A stretch of DNA of 17,299 nucleotides from VRUE01 sp036265675 (GTDB lineage Bacteria; Actinomycetota; Thermoleophilia; Solirubrobacterales; 70-9): positions 1-17,299 of the forward strand of contig DATAOP010000072.1 of the NCBI GenBank assembly GCA_036265675.1. The letters are read 5' to 3'. Each line of letters starts with the position of its first letter. Within the stretch, counting starts at the first letter, position 1. Shown piece by piece: positions 1-7,672 of the stretch. Made by a program: the position numbers and the translations under genes. The notes below the pieces were generated by a model. It was given only the letters and a program-made list of their open reading frames with translations. It did no database searches and was not told where the DNA came from.

Positions 1-1104
1 GCGGGTGAGGACCTTGACCGTTGGGTGCTCTCGAGGCTCCAGGACACAGTCGGCCGGGTGACCGAGCAGATGGACGCGTTCGACTGCACCGCGGCGGGGC
101 GCGAGATAGCGGCCTTCGTCGAGGAGCTCTCGAACTGGTACGTGCGGCTGTCGCGCCGCCGGTTCTGGGACGGCGACCGGGCGGCGTTCTCGACACTCCG
201 CCACTGCCTGCTCGAGACCGCGGCGCTGCTGGCCCCGTTCACGCCGTTCCTCGCCGACGTGATCCACATCAACCTCGCCGGGGGGGAGGCGGAGGAATTC
301 GGAGAGATGCCCGACTCGGTCCACCTTCGCGACTTCCCGGAGGCCGACCCCGCGCTCGCCGACCCCGCGCTCGAGGCGGCGATGGAGGCCGTCCGCCGCA
401 CGGTCGAGCTCGGCCGCGCCGCCCGCGCCCAGGCGAAGGCGAAGGTGCGGCAGCCGCTGCGCCGCGCGGTGATCGTCGCCAACGACGCCGAGCGCGAGGC
501 GATCGCGTCCCGCGCCGACCTGGTCAGGGCCGAGCTCAACGTCAAGGAGCTCGACTTCGTCTCCGAGGAGGCGGAGCTGGTCAGCTACTCGGTCAAGCCC
601 AATTACCGCTCGCTCGGTCCGCGGTTCGGGAAGCGGATGCCGCAGGTCGCGGCGGCGATCGAGGCGCTCGACCCCGGCCATGTCGCCGACGTCATGTCGA
701 ATGGCGGCGAGATCGGGATCAACATCGACGGCGACGACCACACGATCGCCCCCGACGAGGTGACGCTCGCCCTGCAGCCGCTCGAGGGTTACGAGGTCGA
801 GGCCGAGGCCGGCCATGCGGTCGCGCTCCAACTCGAGCTCGACGAGGAGCTGCTGCGCGAGGGGCTGGCCCGCGAGATCGTCCACGCGGTGCAGAACGCC
901 CGCAAGGAGGCCGGCCTCGAGATCACCGACCGGATCGAGCTCACCCTCGGTGGTGACGCCGTCCTGGTAGAGGCCGCGCGCGAGCACGAGACCTACGTGG
1001 CCGGCGAGGTGCTCGCGACATCGGTCGCCTTCGATGGGGCGGACGGCGTCGCGGCTACGATCGACGGGCGCGAGTTGCGGATCGGGCTCCGGGCCCACGG
1101 GTAG
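1..1104 (+). CDS. ileS: Isoleucyl-tRNA synthetase, C-terminal part (5' end outside window)
   Basis: IleS charges tRNA-Ile with isoleucine in the cytoplasm. The frame is open from base 1 and ends at TAG 1102-1104, leaving 367 residues of an enzyme usually over 1000 residues long, so the catalytic HIGH and KMSKS motifs lie upstream. Seen here are the start of the anticodon-binding helical domain (LDRWVLSRL), the NWYVRLSRRRFW signature near residue 46, and a long C-terminal region with FGKRMPQ and REIVHAVQNARK. This C-terminal extension and the lack of a Cys-rich terminal zinc finger fit the eukaryote-like (type 2) IleS clade, which as a family is linked to low mupirocin sensitivity. That clade call is inference from the tail alone. 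The gene leads a same-strand run; the next gene starts 52 bp downstream. Confidence 0.96.
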   Translation, partial: AGEDLDRWVLSRLQDTVGRVTEQMDAFDCTAAGREIAAFVEELSNWYVRLSRRRFWDGDRAAFSTLRHCLLETAALLAPFTPFLADVIHINLAGGEAEEFGEMPDSVHLRDFPEADPALADPALEAAMEAVRRTVELGRAARAQAKAKVRQPLRRAVIVANDAEREAIASRADLVRAELNVKELDFVSEEAELVSYSVKPNYRSLGPRFGKRMPQVAAAIEALDPGHVADVMSNGGEIGINIDGDDHTIAPDEVTLALQPLEGYEVEAEAGHAVALQLELDEELLREGLAREIVHAVQNARKEAGLEITDRIELTLGGDAVLVEAAREHETYVAGEVLATSVAFDGADGVAATIDGRELRIGLRAHG

Positions 1105-1156
1105 GCGTGCCTCGCCCCCGCCGCAACCCATCGCCGTTCCGCGCCTTGTTGGGGCG

Positions 1157-1864
1157 ATGAGCCTCCGATTCATCGCCTGCGCGCTCGCCGCCGGACTCCT
1201 GTGCTGGGGCGCCCTCGCCGCGCCCGCAGGTGCGGCGCACTCCGTCGACCGCGCCGAGTCGACGGTGCCTCAGCTCCTACTGATCCACGGCGGCTCGTTC
1301 CTCTACAACGATCCCGATTTCGAAGCGTTGACCCGGGGGCCGGCGCTCGAGGCGGGATTCGTCCCCCACTACCTGCACTATCCGCTCGGCGACCTGCCGG
1401 GGGCCGTCGCGGCGGCGCGGAGGGCGGCGAGGGCGCTCGGCGCTCGCTATCCGGGCCGGGTCTACGCCTACGGATCCTCAGCGGGGGGGACGCTGGCCGC
1501 TCTCTTGGCCGGAGACGGCATGGTCGCCGCCGCCGTCGCCAAGGCGCCGGTCTCGGACCTGCTCGACTGGCAATGGCCGCAGACCGCCATCGGGCCCGAC
1601 TATGCGGAGCGGATCGGCGCCGATTCGGCGATGTTGCGCCGCCTCTCTCCGTTGCGGCGGCCGGCACGGAAACCTCTGCTGGTCGTGCAGGGACGCGACG
1701 ACCGGATTGTCCCGCCGGCGATGAACGAGGCGTTCGCGGCGAAGTTTCAGCGGGTCCACCTATGGGCCGTCCCCGGAGGCCACTGGACGGAGAGACTCCG
1801 ACCGCGTGTGATCTCCCGCTCGTTCGGCTGGCTGCGTCGCGTCGGGGCGGCGCTGCTGCCCTGA
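1157..1864 (+). CDS. Secreted alpha/beta hydrolase
   Basis: A 235-residue protein with a clear Sec signal peptide (hydrophobic core about residues 5-20, likely cleavage after the Ala-rich stretch ending near 27), so it probably acts outside the membrane. The mature part is a compact alpha/beta hydrolase: oxyanion HGG at 44-46, nucleophile elbow G-S-S-A-G with Ser108, probable acid Asp182 in GRDDRIVP, and His209 in GGHW. Order and spacing match the esterase/dienelactone hydrolase type, and the HGG signature leans toward the hormone-sensitive-lipase-like esterases. The substrate cannot be told. The ATG at 1157 was chosen because the signal peptide begins there; the frame extends upstream to 1034 but only into ileS. 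The ribosome site is weak (GGGG just before the start). It could be co-transcribed with ileS. Confidence 0.85.
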   Translation: MSLRFIACALAAGLLCWGALAAPAGAAHSVDRAESTVPQLLLIHGGSFLYNDPDFEALTRGPALEAGFVPHYLHYPLGDLPGAVAAARRAARALGARYPGRVYAYGSSAGGTLAALLAGDGMVAAAVAKAPVSDLLDWQWPQTAIGPDYAERIGADSAMLRRLSPLRRPARKPLLVVQGRDDRIVPPAMNEAFAAKFQRVHLWAVPGGHWTERLRPRVISRSFGWLRRVGAALLP

Positions 1865-1866
1865 GC

Positions 1867-1885
1867 CGGCCGGCCGGGCCGGCCG
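1867..1885 (+). terminator. GC-only hairpin after the hydrolase gene
   Basis: An 8-bp perfect stem (1867-1874 with 1878-1885) and a 3-nt loop begin two bases after the hydrolase stop codon. It is pure G/C and no T-run follows, so it is not a textbook intrinsic terminator. It could terminate weakly, protect the 3' end, or be a by-product of GGCC-rich sequence. Confidence 0.3.
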
Positions 1886-1896
1886 TGGCGGTCCCC

Positions 1897-1902
1897 TAAG
1901 GT
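1897..1902 (+). promoter_or_regulatory. Candidate -10 element for the acyltransferase gene
   Basis: TAAGGT fits the actinobacterial TANNNT -10 pattern and lies 11 nt before the GTG at 1914, implying a leader of only a few bases. No Shine-Dalgarno sequence precedes that GTG. No convincing -35 was seen. Confidence 0.35.
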
Positions 1903-1913
1903 CTTAGAGCTCA

Positions 1914-3950
1914 GTGCATTCTCCTGAGCGTAGAACTGCCTCGGGCACTTTCCGGCCCGACGTGGAGGGGCTGCGGGCAATCGCGATCGTCGCCGTCCTG
2001 CTCTGCCATGCGGGCATCCCGATCGCCTCCGGTGGATACGTCGGGGTCGACATCTTCTTCGTCATCTCCGGCTTTCTGATCACACGCCTGCTGCTGGCGG
2101 AGCTCGAGCGGACCGGCACGGTGTCGCTGCTCAACTTCTACGCGCGGCGAGCGAGGCGGCTGCTGCCACTTCTCTTCCTCGTCCTGGCGACGGTCGTGGT
2201 CGGCTCCCGGCTGTTCCTCTCGCCCGTCCAGGCAACTGAAGTCTCTGGCGACGTCGTCAGCTCCGCCTTCTTCTCGGTGAACTGGCATTTCGCGGCAGGG
2301 TCCGTCGACTACTTCGCCCAGGGAGCCGACCCGAGCCCCGTCCAGCACATCTGGTCGCTGGCGATCGAGGAGCAGTTCTACCTCGTCTGGCCGACCCTGA
2401 TCCTGCTCGCCACGATGCCGTTCCTGTGGCGCGGCTTCTCGCCGCGACCGGTGTTGTGGGTCGCCGTTCTCCTGATCGCGGCCGCTTCATTCGCGATCGG
2501 CCTCGGCCTCACCGCGGATCAGCCCAACGCCGCCTACTTCTCCACCCTCGGCCGGGCATGGGAGCTGGGGTTGGGGGCGGCCGTCGCTCTCCTCGGCGCG
2601 GTCCCGCTGCCGCGGCTTGCCGGCGCGGCGCTCGCCTGGGCCGGTGCCGGGGCGATCCTCTACGCGGTGGTTGGATTCGATTCGACGACCCCGTTTCCGG
2701 GAAGCGCCGCACTGGCTCCGACGCTGGGGACGGCGGCGCTGATCGTCGCCGGAGGTGTCTCGACCGGGGCCGGACGCCTCCTCTCCCTTCGTCCCGTCCG
2801 CTACGTCGGCCGCATCTCCTACTCCTGGTACCTCTGGCATTGGCCGGCGCTGATCTTCGCCGCGGCCGTCTGGGGGGCGCTGTCACAGTCGCTCGCCCTT
2901 GCCGTCCTCGGAGCCTCGCTGCTGCCGACCGTCCTCAGCCACCACTGGATCGAGGAGCCTCTTCGCAGGTCGGGGACGGTGATCTCACCGCCGGCGCGCT
3001 CCCTGGCCGTCGGAGCGGGCTGCATGGCCGCGGCGGCCCTCGGGGGGCTGGCGCTCATCTGGACCCAGCCGGCGATCCGCACCGCCCCGTCGGATGAAGT
3101 CGAGGGCGCGGCGGCGCTCGCGAGCCAGCCGCGTCCCCAGCAGAGGGCGGACGCGGTGCGCCCGAACCCTTTCTCCGCTCGGGACGACCGCTCGCGAATG
3201 TACGAAGACGGGTGTCTCGTCGGCACCTCGGGGACGAGGTCGAATCGGTGCGAGTACGGCGACAGGGACGGGCGGCGGACGATGGTCCTGTTCGGGGATT
3301 CGCACGCCATGCAGTACTTCCCGGCGATCGAGAAGCTCGCCGAGAAGCACCACTGGCGGCTGATTGCCCTCGCCAAGGCCGAATGCTTCCCGGGGGAGGT
3401 CAGTGTGCGCAGCGAAACCACCGGTCGCGAGTACTCGGAGTGCGACTCCTGGCGGGTCAACGCTCTGCGCCGAATCGACTCGATAGAGGGCCCGGCGACC
3501 GTGCTCGTCAGCGGTGCCACCGAATACACGCCGGTGCGAGGGGATGGCGAAGCGCTCGATGGGGGGGAAGGCACGGCCCAGCTGGAATCCGGCTACGTGG
3601 CGACCCTCGAACAGCTGCGTCGCGCGGGCAAACGGGTCGCCGTGATCAAGGACATCCCGGCGGCGGAAGACGACGTTCCGAGCTGCGTTTCGAAGGAGAT
3701 GGCGAACCTCCAGGCGTGCTCGTTCCGCCGTCACCGGGATTGGGCGGACGAATTCGACGCAGACGCGGCGAGGCGCGCCCGAGCCGCCCGGCTCGTCGAC
3801 GTCACCGATGCGGTCTGTCCCCACGACACCTGCCGCGCGGTGATCGGGAACGCGCTCGTCTATCGGGACCGCCAGCACCTCAGCGCCACGTTTGCCCGCA
3901 CCCTGGCCCCCCGGCTCGAGGCCGGGCTCAGGCGGGCGAAGCTGATCTGA
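1914..3950 (+). CDS. Membrane O-acyltransferase (OafA/YrhL type) with C-terminal SGNH domain
   Basis: A 678-residue integral membrane enzyme of the acyltransferase-3 family fused to an SGNH hydrolase-like domain. Such proteins move acyl (usually acetyl) groups from the cytoplasmic side onto extracytoplasmic glycans such as O-antigen, peptidoglycan or exopolysaccharide. Diagnostic motifs are FRPDVEGLRA at 13-22, His32, GGYVGVDIFFVISGFLI at 40-56, RRARRLLP, the SLAIEEQFYLVWP segment, and SYSWYLWHWP near the end of about ten membrane helices. The outer domain carries GDSH (Asp462-Ser463-His464) and a final D-x-x-H block (Asp652, His655), so both parts look active. The GTG start at 1914 leaves the usual short N-terminus before FRPD; another GTG at 1962 would cut into that motif. 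It ends 6 bp from the convergent tautomerase gene. The acceptor glycan is unknown. Confidence 0.94.
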   Translation: MHSPERRTASGTFRPDVEGLRAIAIVAVLLCHAGIPIASGGYVGVDIFFVISGFLITRLLLAELERTGTVSLLNFYARRARRLLPLLFLVLATVVVGSRLFLSPVQATEVSGDVVSSAFFSVNWHFAAGSVDYFAQGADPSPVQHIWSLAIEEQFYLVWPTLILLATMPFLWRGFSPRPVLWVAVLLIAAASFAIGLGLTADQPNAAYFSTLGRAWELGLGAAVALLGAVPLPRLAGAALAWAGAGAILYAVVGFDSTTPFPGSAALAPTLGTAALIVAGGVSTGAGRLLSLRPVRYVGRISYSWYLWHWPALIFAAAVWGALSQSLALAVLGASLLPTVLSHHWIEEPLRRSGTVISPPARSLAVGAGCMAAAALGGLALIWTQPAIRTAPSDEVEGAAALASQPRPQQRADAVRPNPFSARDDRSRMYEDGCLVGTSGTRSNRCEYGDRDGRRTMVLFGDSHAMQYFPAIEKLAEKHHWRLIALAKAECFPGEVSVRSETTGREYSECDSWRVNALRRIDSIEGPATVLVSGATEYTPVRGDGEALDGGEGTAQLESGYVATLEQLRRAGKRVAVIKDIPAAEDDVPSCVSKEMANLQACSFRRHRDWADEFDADAARRARAARLVDVTDAVCPHDTCRAVIGNALVYRDRQHLSATFARTLAPRLEAGLRRAKLI

Positions 3951-3956
3951 GCCAGG

Positions 3957-4136
3957 TCAGTCCTCGGCGGGCTCGCCGATGATGAAGTCCGATTTCGCCG
4001 AATCGGAGAACTTCACCCAGCAGTGCTCCGGGGGGACCCCGGCGACCTCGATCAGCGCCTCTTCGACGCGCTTGGCGATCTCGGCCTTCTGCTCGTCGCT
4101 GCGGCCCTCGTACCAGTGGATGTGGACGAAGGGCAT
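3957..4136 (-). CDS. 4-oxalocrotonate tautomerase-like protein, 59 residues
   Basis: A very short gene (ATG at 4136, TGA at 3957-3959) encoding a 59-residue tautomerase-superfamily subunit, normally a homohexamer that uses its N-terminal proline as catalytic base. The protein starts Met-Pro-Phe-Val, so removal of Met exposes Pro1. The EGRSDEQK block has the same sequence at the same position as in classical 4-oxalocrotonate tautomerase and contains Arg11. Phe50 is also kept. The second substrate-binding Arg (Arg39) is replaced by Trp39, so the classical substrate is unlikely; the true one is unknown. It lies 9 bp downstream of trxA on the same strand and is probably co-transcribed with it. 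Confidence 0.88.
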   Translation of the reverse strand: MPFVHIHWYEGRSDEQKAEIAKRVEEALIEVAGVPPEHCWVKFSDSAKSDFIIGEPAED

Positions 4137-4145
4137 CGGCCCGGC

Positions 4146-4472
4146 CTAGGCGAGCGCCGGCTCGAGCTCTGCCTCGAGGCGCCGCTTCGGCATCGCTCCG
4201 ACGATTTTCTTCGCGATCGCCCCGTTCCTGAACAGGAGCAGGGTCGGGATCGAGAGGACTTCGTACTGAGCGGCGGTCTGCTGGTTCTCGTCGACGTTGA
4301 GGCTGAGGATCGTCAGGTCATCGCGCTCGGCGTCGATCTCTTCGAGGACGGGATGGACGACGCGGCACGGCCCGCACCACGGGGCCCAGAAGTCGACGAG
4401 CACGGGACCGTCGGCCTCCAGCACATCGGACTTGAAGGTGGCGTCTGTCACGTCGGTGAGCTTGCCTGTCAC
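4146..4472 (-). CDS. trxA: Thioredoxin
   Basis: A 108-residue cytoplasmic thioredoxin, the usual full length, serving as disulfide reductant for target enzymes. The active site is W-C-G-P-C with Cys33 and Cys36, and the cis-proline is Pro76 in SIPTLLLF. The GTG start at 4472 is supported by an AGGAG ribosome site about 10 nt upstream, so unlike several neighbours this mRNA has a leader. A likely -10 (TATACT on the minus strand, 4535-4530) lies within an inverted repeat, giving a leader of about 50 nt. The tautomerase gene follows after 9 bp. No thioredoxin reductase gene is adjacent. Confidence 0.97.
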   Translation of the reverse strand: MTGKLTDVTDATFKSDVLEADGPVLVDFWAPWCGPCRVVHPVLEEIDAERDDLTILSLNVDENQQTAAQYEVLSIPTLLLFRNGAIAKKIVGAMPKRRLEAELEPALA

Positions 4473-4518
4473 TGAGATCGGTCTCCTGCGGTCGGGGATT
4501 TGCCTAAGCCCAAAGTCA

Positions 4519-4535
4519 ATACTTCAAAAAGTATA
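4519..4535 (-). promoter_or_regulatory. trxA -10 element overlapping an inverted repeat
   Basis: A perfect 6-bp inverted repeat, ATACTT-CAAA-AAGTAT (4519-4534), sits in an AT-rich patch of the 109-bp trxA/polX gap. The minus strand reads TATACT at 4535-4530, a good -10 for trxA, so the repeat covers the promoter core and probable transcription start. That placement suits a repressor operator, but no regulator can be named. A -35 was not evident. Confidence 0.45.
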
Positions 4536-4568
4536 GCGACGCCCATGATGGTTCCCGGAGGCGGGCCA

Positions 4569-4574
4569 TATCTT
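4569..4574 (+). promoter_or_regulatory. Candidate -10 for leaderless polX
   Basis: TATCTT fits TANNNT and ends 7 nt before the ATG at 4582, the spacing expected if transcription begins at the start codon. A GAGGAG lies between them, but a leaderless transcript would not contain it. No -35 was recognised. Confidence 0.5.
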
Positions 4575-4603
4575 GAGGAGCATGACCATGAGGAGTATGA
4601 CCA
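4574..4603 (+). repeat. 15-bp tandem duplication across the polX start
   Basis: Two adjacent copies of TGAGGAG(C/T)ATGACCA, at 4574-4588 and 4589-4603, differ at one base. Each contains a GAGGAG and an ATG. Because the unit is five codons long, the duplication keeps frame and offers ATG codons at 4582, 4588 and 4597. Confidence 0.85.
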
Positions 4604-6318
4604 ATGCCGAGATCGCCGCCGCGCTCGAGGAGCTCGGTGTGCTCTACGAGCTCGACGGCGCGGTCAAATACCGGGTCCTCGCCTACAGCACCGCCGCCAA
4701 GGCGATCCGCGAAAGCCCGGTCTCGGTCGCCGACCTCGCCGCCGAGGGCAGGGCGAGCGAGGTGCCGGGGGTCGGGAAAACGCTGGCGGAGAAGATCGAC
4801 GCCCTGATCGAGACCGGGGAGATCCCGGCCGCGGTGAAATTGAAGGCGAAGTTCCCGCCGACCCTGATCGCGGTCACCCGGGTCCCGGGGCTGGGCGCCA
4901 AAACCGCCCGCCGTCTCTACGACGAGCTCGGGATCACGACCCTGGAGGAGCTCAAGCAGGCGGCCGAGGACCAGCGGATCCGCGACGTTCGCGGGCTCGG
5001 GCCGAAGGTCGAGGAGAACGTGCTCGCGGCGATGGAGCGCCTCGGCGAGCCTGGCGAGGGGCCGGGCCGGCTTCTGCTGTCCGCGGTCCGCCCGGTCGCC
5101 GAAGAGCTGGTGACGGCGCTGCGCGATCACCCGGCGGCCAACCGAGTCGAGGTCGGAGGCTCGGCGCGCCGCTGGGCCGAGACCTGCAAGGACATCGACC
5201 TGATCGCGACCGCGACCGAGCCGGCGGCGCTGGCCGAGCATCTCGCCTCGCACCCGCTGATCGCCGCCGCCGGAACGCCTGGGCCGAACGGGGTGCGGGC
5301 CCAGACCCACAACGGGGTCGCGGTCGATCTGCGGATCGTCGCCCCGGAGGCGTTCGGCAACCTCCTCCAGCACTTCACCGGCTCCGCCGCCCACAACATC
5401 CAGCTGCGCGAAGAGGCGGTCGCGCGCGGGCTCTCGGTCTCAGAGCACGGGATCACCGACACCGAGACCGGGAAGGTCGACCTCTGCGAGACCGAGGAGG
5501 CCGTCTACAAGCGCCTCGGCTACTCCTACATCGTCCCCGAGCTGCGTGAGGGGAGGGGTGAGCTGAAGGCGGCTCGCGAGGGCAGGCTGCCGGAGCTGGT
5601 CACCGTCGCCGACATCTGCGGCGACCTCCACACCCACACGACCCTCTCCGACGGCCGCAACACGCTCGATGAGATGGGCGAGGCCGGCCGCGAGCGCGGC
5701 TACGCCTACATGGCGATCACCGATCACTCGGCGAGCCATGGGTTCGGCGACCACGTCACGGCCGAGCGGCTGTGGGAGCGGATCGAGGAGGTGCGAGCCT
5801 GGAACGAGGGCAAACGCGGGTTCCGGCTGCTGGCCGGGTCGGAGATCAACATCGGCCTCGACGGCTCGCTCGACTACCCCGACGACCTCGTCGCCGCCCT
5901 CGACTGGGTGGTCGCCAGCGTCCACACCTCCTTCTCGATTCCCGAAAAGGAGATGACCCATCGTGTGCTGGCGGCGATCGAGAATCCGAACGTCGACTGC
6001 GTCGGCCACCTGACCGGGCGCTTGATCGGGCGCCGCGAGCCCTACGGGATCGACATCGAGGCCGTCGCCGAGGCCGCCGCCAGGACCGGGACGATGCTCG
6101 AGATCAATGGCAACCCCAACCGCCGCGACCTCTCCGAGCACCACGCGCGTCTCGCCGCCGAGGCCGGAGCGACGATCGTCCTCAACACCGACGCGCACGG
6201 GGTCGACACGCTCGACAACGTCGCCTACGCGGTCGCTACCGCCCGCCGCGCCTGGCTGACGCCGAAGGACGTCGCCAACACCCGCAGCTGGCGTGAGTTC
6301 AAGCGGCTTTTGAGTTGA
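4582..6318 (+). CDS. polX: DNA polymerase/3'-5' exonuclease PolX (family X with PHP domain)
   Basis: A 578-residue bacterial PolX, near the family's usual 570-580. The enzyme fills short gaps in base-excision-type repair and has 3'-5' exonuclease activity in its PHP domain. The N-terminal 8-kDa-like part carries helix-hairpin-helix loops (VPGVGK, VPGLGAK, VRGLGPK). The nucleotidyltransferase core has GGSARRWAETCKDIDLI with Asp204 and Asp206, and a third Asp at 249, so the polymerase triad is present. The PHP domain has DLHTHT (His350, His352) and the terminal D-A-H (Asp537, His539). The ATG at 4582 was chosen because TATCTT lies 7 nt upstream. ATG 4588, 7 nt after GAGGAG, would serve instead if the mRNA starts earlier. 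ATG 4597 also fits the family's usual MTNAEIA start. The 3' end overlaps the convergent gene by 20 bp. Confidence 0.96.
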   Translation: MTMRSMTNAEIAAALEELGVLYELDGAVKYRVLAYSTAAKAIRESPVSVADLAAEGRASEVPGVGKTLAEKIDALIETGEIPAAVKLKAKFPPTLIAVTRVPGLGAKTARRLYDELGITTLEELKQAAEDQRIRDVRGLGPKVEENVLAAMERLGEPGEGPGRLLLSAVRPVAEELVTALRDHPAANRVEVGGSARRWAETCKDIDLIATATEPAALAEHLASHPLIAAAGTPGPNGVRAQTHNGVAVDLRIVAPEAFGNLLQHFTGSAAHNIQLREEAVARGLSVSEHGITDTETGKVDLCETEEAVYKRLGYSYIVPELREGRGELKAAREGRLPELVTVADICGDLHTHTTLSDGRNTLDEMGEAGRERGYAYMAITDHSASHGFGDHVTAERLWERIEEVRAWNEGKRGFRLLAGSEINIGLDGSLDYPDDLVAALDWVVASVHTSFSIPEKEMTHRVLAAIENPNVDCVGHLTGRLIGRREPYGIDIEAVAEAAARTGTMLEINGNPNRRDLSEHHARLAAEAGATIVLNTDAHGVDTLDNVAYAVATARRAWLTPKDVANTRSWREFKRLLS

Positions 6319-6829
6319 GGTCGCCGAGCCGGTCGCTGCGCAGTCCCGGCGTTCGGACGAGCTCGATCGGGCGCAGGCCCGAGTTGGGGACGACGTAGAA
6401 CTTGACGCCGTCGCGCTGCTCGATCCCGAGCACCGCGGCCTCGTGGGTGCGCATCGAGAGCGCGGCCAGCAGCGCGAAACCGGCGCCGATCGCGGCGACG
6501 CCCGGGAAGAAGATGCCGAGGACGCCGGCGACGACCGCGGTGACCCCGATCGGCCAGAGGCGGGCAAGGGCGATGCGCGCGGGCGACTCGTCGGGCAGGG
6601 AGGTCGCCGTTCTGGCCCGGGCGAGGGCGTCGCGGACACCGTCGGCGGCCCGCTCGGGCCGGCCGAGCCGGAGTCCGATCACGAGCGCGGCCAGCCACCA
6701 GACCGCGGCGACGAGAATCGTCCTCGTGTCGGCCTCACGGCCGGCGGTGATCGCGGTGATCGCGCCCAGCACCGTTGCCTCGCCGCCGGCGAGGAAAACG
6801 GTGATTCGCAGCAGCTCGGTGAACGCCAC
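6299..6829 (-). CDS. Small membrane protein of unknown function
   Basis: A 176-residue protein not assigned to a named family. Hydrophobic segments near residues 7-30 and 37-55, and a pair covering about 92-126 (WPIGVTAVVAGVLGIFFPGVAAIGAG), suggest three or four membrane helices around a charged cytoplasmic-looking stretch (56-88). The C-terminus is a polar tail containing GVKFYVVPNSGLRPIELVRTPG. It starts with GTG 5 bp after the otsB stop, so the two are almost surely one operon. That hints at a link to trehalose or stress, but only by position. Its last 20 bp overlap the polX 3' end on the other strand. Confidence 0.8.
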   Translation of the reverse strand: MAFTELLRITVFLAGGEATVLGAITAITAGREADTRTILVAAVWWLAALVIGLRLGRPERAADGVRDALARARTATSLPDESPARIALARLWPIGVTAVVAGVLGIFFPGVAAIGAGFALLAALSMRTHEAAVLGIEQRDGVKFYVVPNSGLRPIELVRTPGLRSDRLGDLNSKAA

Positions 6830-6834
6830 GGCGC

Positions 6835-7653
6835 TCAGTCCGTGAGCGACTCGAGTGCCGCCAGCCAGCCCGCGGGCCCGTCGACGGTCCAGTCCGATTC
6901 CTGGGCGAGCTCCGGCGGTGCCTCCGGCGAGGCGACGCCGACGCAGAGGGCAGCCTCGAGCTCGCCGTGGTCGCGCAGCTCGCGCAGGCGGCGAAAGGCG
7001 TCGAGGTCGGTGCGGTCGTCGCCGCCGTAGAGCGCCACCGTGATCCCGTCGGTCGCGAGCAGGGCCGCGACGGCGGCGTCCTTGCCGCCGCCCCCCGCCG
7101 GACGCAGCTCGAGGACCTTGCGTCCCCAGCGCGGTTCAAGACCGGCGCGGCCGGCCGCGGTGGCCAGCTCGTGCGCCCGCGCCTCGGCGGCGCGCTCGTC
7201 CTCGACCGCGCGCCAGTGCAGCGCCTGGATCGGGCCCTTGTCCTCGACCCGTAGGCCGCCGGCCTCGATCAGGGCCGTCTGACCCGCGACGAACTCCGCC
7301 GCGGCCCTCTCGCGGTCGCGCATCGAGGGGTCGAGCTGAGGCTCGTCGCTGCCCGGCAGCAGCAGTTCGAGGCCGTGGTTGCCGGCGTAGGCGATCTCAT
7401 CGACGCCGACCAGCCGGCGCGCCTCCTCCGCCTGGCGTCCGGAGATGCAGCCGACGAGGCCGAAGCTTCGGCTGAGGGAGATCAGGGCGTCCCGCGCCGC
7501 CGCCGGGACCGCGGCCTGCTCGGGGCGGTCGACGATCGGCGCCAGTGTCCCATCGACGTCGGTGAGGACCGCCGAGGAGGCAGGCGCGGCTCGCAGCGGG
7601 GACAGCCCGTCGACCCCCGCCTCGCCCGCCCCGCTGCCGGTTTCGGGAGACAC
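6835..7653 (-). CDS. otsB: Trehalose-6-phosphate phosphatase
   Basis: A HAD-superfamily phosphatase that removes phosphate from trehalose 6-phosphate, the last step of the OtsAB route to the stress sugar trehalose. Motif I is DVDGTLAP with nucleophile Asp32 and Asp34; further signatures are CISGR, the YAGNHGLE block, a conserved Lys/Glu region (GRKVLELRP), and GGDDRTDLDAF with Asp212 and Asp213. At 272 residues it is a normal stand-alone OtsB; OtsA is not in the window. The GTG at 7653 was chosen because GATACT lies 7 nt upstream. The frame continues to an ATG at 7674 and a GTG at 7689, but those would overlap the divergent permease start. Confidence in the function is high and in the start moderate. 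Confidence 0.92.
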   Translation of the reverse strand: MSPETGSGAGEAGVDGLSPLRAAPASSAVLTDVDGTLAPIVDRPEQAAVPAAARDALISLSRSFGLVGCISGRQAEEARRLVGVDEIAYAGNHGLELLLPGSDEPQLDPSMRDRERAAAEFVAGQTALIEAGGLRVEDKGPIQALHWRAVEDERAAEARAHELATAAGRAGLEPRWGRKVLELRPAGGGGKDAAVAALLATDGITVALYGGDDRTDLDAFRRLRELRDHGELEAALCVGVASPEAPPELAQESDWTVDGPAGWLAALESLTD

Positions 7654-7672
7654 TCCGCCTAGTATCGCGGCC
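7654..7672. promoter_or_regulatory. 19-bp bidirectional promoter between otsB and the permease gene
   Basis: The plus strand has TAGTAT at 7660-7665, 7 nt before ATG 7673. The minus strand reads GATACT at 7666-7661, 7 nt before GTG 7653. The two -10 candidates overlap by five base pairs, because the sequence is nearly symmetric. Neither gene has a clear Shine-Dalgarno. The minus-strand hexamer misses the consensus first T. Confidence 0.5.

Noticed and set aside
4023..4475. Plus-strand 150-residue frame opposite trxA and the tautomerase
   Set aside because: Antisense shadow; the minus strand encodes the unmistakable WCGPC thioredoxin and a Pro1 tautomerase.
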